Part shown: in pieces, positions 13,190 to 13,692 of the stretch
How the letters are laid out: each line of letters starts with the position of its first letter
How positions within the stretch are numbered: the stretch's first letter is position 1
Assembly: GCA_050014815.1 (NCBI GenBank)
Contig: JBEKCP010000078.1
Location: 1-13,692 of the forward strand
DNA from: JBEKCP01 sp050014815
GTDB taxonomy: Bacteria; Planctomycetota; Planctomycetia; Pirellulales; Thermoguttaceae
Length of the DNA: 13,692 nucleotides
Reading direction: 5' to 3'
Notes under the pieces: generated by a model
Databases searched by the model: none
Told to the model about the DNA's origin: nothing
The model's input: the letters and a program-made list of their open reading frames with translations, nothing else
Translations under genes and position numbers: made by a program

Positions 13190-13217
13190 CAAAAGCCCCC
13201 CGACTGCGTCGGGGGGT
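13190..13217 (-). terminator. Intrinsic terminator of ffs
   Basis: A perfect 9-bp stem, CCCCCCGAC/GTCGGGGGG on the minus strand (13216-13208 with 13204-13196), with loop GCA, is followed by CTTTTGC. It stands about 23 nt after the SRP RNA 3' end and ends about 10 nt before the dnaX ATG, so dnaX transcription must pass it or begin almost at the start codon. Confidence 0.85.
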
Positions 13218-13239
13218 TTCGAGGACGGACCTGACAGAT

Positions 13240-13357
13240 GGCCGGCCCCCGACGAGGGGCCCACCGTACCTGGAGCGGACTGCTTATGGCTGCTGACTTT
13301 CGCCCCTGACCAGGTTCACAGGTCTCCATTACGGGGGCCCCTCGTCGGAGGCCGGCC
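13240..13357 (-). ncRNA. ffs: Signal recognition particle RNA, small bacterial (4.5S) type
   Basis: The roughly 118-nt RNA pairs with Ffh to target nascent membrane proteins. Its ends form a continuous 23-bp stem (13357-13335 with 13262-13240, one G-U pair). The apical part has GGUCAGG and AGCAGCC exactly as in the Ffh-binding loops of E. coli 4.5S RNA (13311-13305 and 13294-13288), closed by a GAAA tetraloop (E. coli has GGAA). There is no Alu domain. A TTGACA promoter lies upstream and a strong terminator downstream. Exact ends are estimated from the stem. The position before dnaX is a conserved arrangement in several phyla. Confidence in identity is high, in the ends moderate. Confidence 0.92.
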
Positions 13358-13371
13358 ACGGAACCGATCCT

Positions 13372-13399
13372 ATTGTTGCATCCCGGCCGCGGATGTCAA
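13372..13399 (-). promoter_or_regulatory. ffs promoter
   Basis: TTGACA (13394-13399 on the minus strand) and AACAAT (13372-13377, 4 of 6) are separated by 16 nt; the start would be near 13365-13360, just before the SRP RNA stem. TTGACATCC and ACAATAG are shared with the promoter at 8224-8252. It probably also supplies dnaX-ebfC-recR by read-through. Confidence 0.65.
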
Positions 13400-13413
13400 A
13401 GGGGGGCGGAAGA

Positions 13414-13443
13414 AAGGATGAAGGAGAAAGGATGAAGGATGAA
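13414..13443. repeat. GGATGAA tandem repeat
   Basis: AAAGGATGAA units appear three times with small changes, the same unit that fills the rpoN-nrdR spacer (8751-8860). It lies upstream of the ffs promoter. Simple-sequence DNA; no function is evident. Confidence 0.6.
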
Positions 13444-13446
13444 AAT

Positions 13447-13470
13447 GTTTAGCGGGCGGGCTTGCCCGCC
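13447..13470. repeat. Second copy of the GTTTAGCGGGCGGGC palindrome
   Basis: The 24 nt are identical to 10384-10407, including the internal GGCGGGC TT GCCCGCC palindrome, and run on into GGGCCCGCC. It ends 8 bp before the stop codon of the small membrane protein gene. The opposite inverted end seen at 10462-10476 is absent here, so this is a single-ended copy. Confidence 0.7.
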
Positions 13471-13478
13471 GGGCCCGC

Positions 13479-13692
13479 CTACGGTTTCTCTTCCTTCGCC
13501 TTGCGGCCTGCCCGCCAGGCCAGCCCCACCATCGACGCCCCGAACACCAGCAGCACCAGTCCCCACCACAGATTGACCCTGATTCCGAGCGAGCAGGTGT
13601 AGAGCTTGTCGTCGGAGAAGGTCCACAGGCCGTAGACCACCATCAGCGCGCCGACGATCGTGAACATCAATCCCATGGGCCAACGAAGATCG
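13479..13692 (-). CDS. Small two-TM membrane protein, probably cut by the window edge
   Basis: The visible part has two membrane helices: MGLMFTIVGALMVVYGLW and, after a short loop (TFSDDKLYTCSLGIRV), NLWWGLVLLVFGASMVGLAW, followed by a basic tail RAGRKAKEEKP. An ATG at 13676 would give 65 residues, but the frame stays open to the window edge with DLRWP just before it, and I expect the true start slightly upstream outside the window. I recall short planctomycete membrane proteins that begin with a DLR-x-P-x-G-L-x-F motif, which supports this. No catalytic residues are visible. It may accompany a transporter encoded further right; this is a guess. Confidence 0.7.
   Translation of the reverse strand, partial: DLRWPMGLMFTIVGALMVVYGLWTFSDDKLYTCSLGIRVNLWWGLVLLVFGASMVGLAWRAGRKAKEEKP

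Noticed and set aside
11095..13296. 733-codon open frame on the plus strand
   Set aside because: It is antisense to dnaX, a firm minus-strand gene; high GC keeps the opposite frame open. Its translation is Arg/Ala/Gly-rich and has no family features.
13180..13359. 60-residue N-terminal extension of DnaX
   Set aside because: It would translate the SRP RNA and the terminator; homologs start near the AYVVVARRYRPQSF region, which ATG 13179 satisfies.

Overview
The window looks like a stretch of a high-GC planctomycete chromosome, probably of the Pirellulales type. This is inferred from the gene content and order and from the style of the intergenic DNA: short palindromes, G-run tracts, GGATGAA tandem repeats and GTCAGT-type repeats. 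No database search was possible, so the taxonomy is an inference.

The left 2.4 kb is read on the plus strand. It holds an AlaC-like PLP aminotransferase (282-1538) and a compact two-gene toxin-antitoxin module (1723-2347) made of an AbrB/MazE-fold antitoxin and a Doc/Fic toxin. The module has its own promoter. Two copies of one ~59-bp palindromic repeat (166-224 and 2388-2446) bracket this block. A gene-free stretch of about 470 bp (2348-2816) follows and is filled with hairpin-forming repeats.

From 2817 to the right edge every gene is on the minus strand. In transcription order, right to left, they are: a small membrane protein cut by the window edge; the SRP RNA gene (ffs) with a TTGACA promoter and a strong intrinsic terminator; dnaX; ebfC; recR; rpoN (sigma-54); nrdR; a secreted coiled-coil protein; rsmH; a single-TM proline-rich protein; a PAP2-like lipoprotein; hemB; and a short uncharacterised protein. 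ffs-dnaX-ebfC-recR is the classical order also known from Bacillus (scr-dnaX-yaaK-recR) and links SRP RNA, the replication clamp loader and recombinational repair. A second TTGACA promoter stands before the coiled-coil gene and probably drives coiled-coil-rsmH-TM. hemB has a perfect TATAAT only 7 nt before its ATG and may be leaderless.

The most notable observation is a run of nine A residues inside dnaX at 11888-11896. It sits after codon 428 and contains the canonical -1 slippery heptamer A AAA AAC, followed at once by a -1-frame stop. Slippage would give a protein of about 432 residues beside the full 569-residue form, closely matching the gamma/tau pair of Escherichia coli and the A9 slippage site of Thermus dnaX. 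Other points of interest are the ffs terminator lying about 10 nt before the dnaX ATG, a 93-bp element with perfect 15-bp inverted ends between recR and rpoN, and a PAP2 lipoprotein with a degenerate active site. I saw no tRNA, rRNA, CRISPR array, transposase gene or origin.
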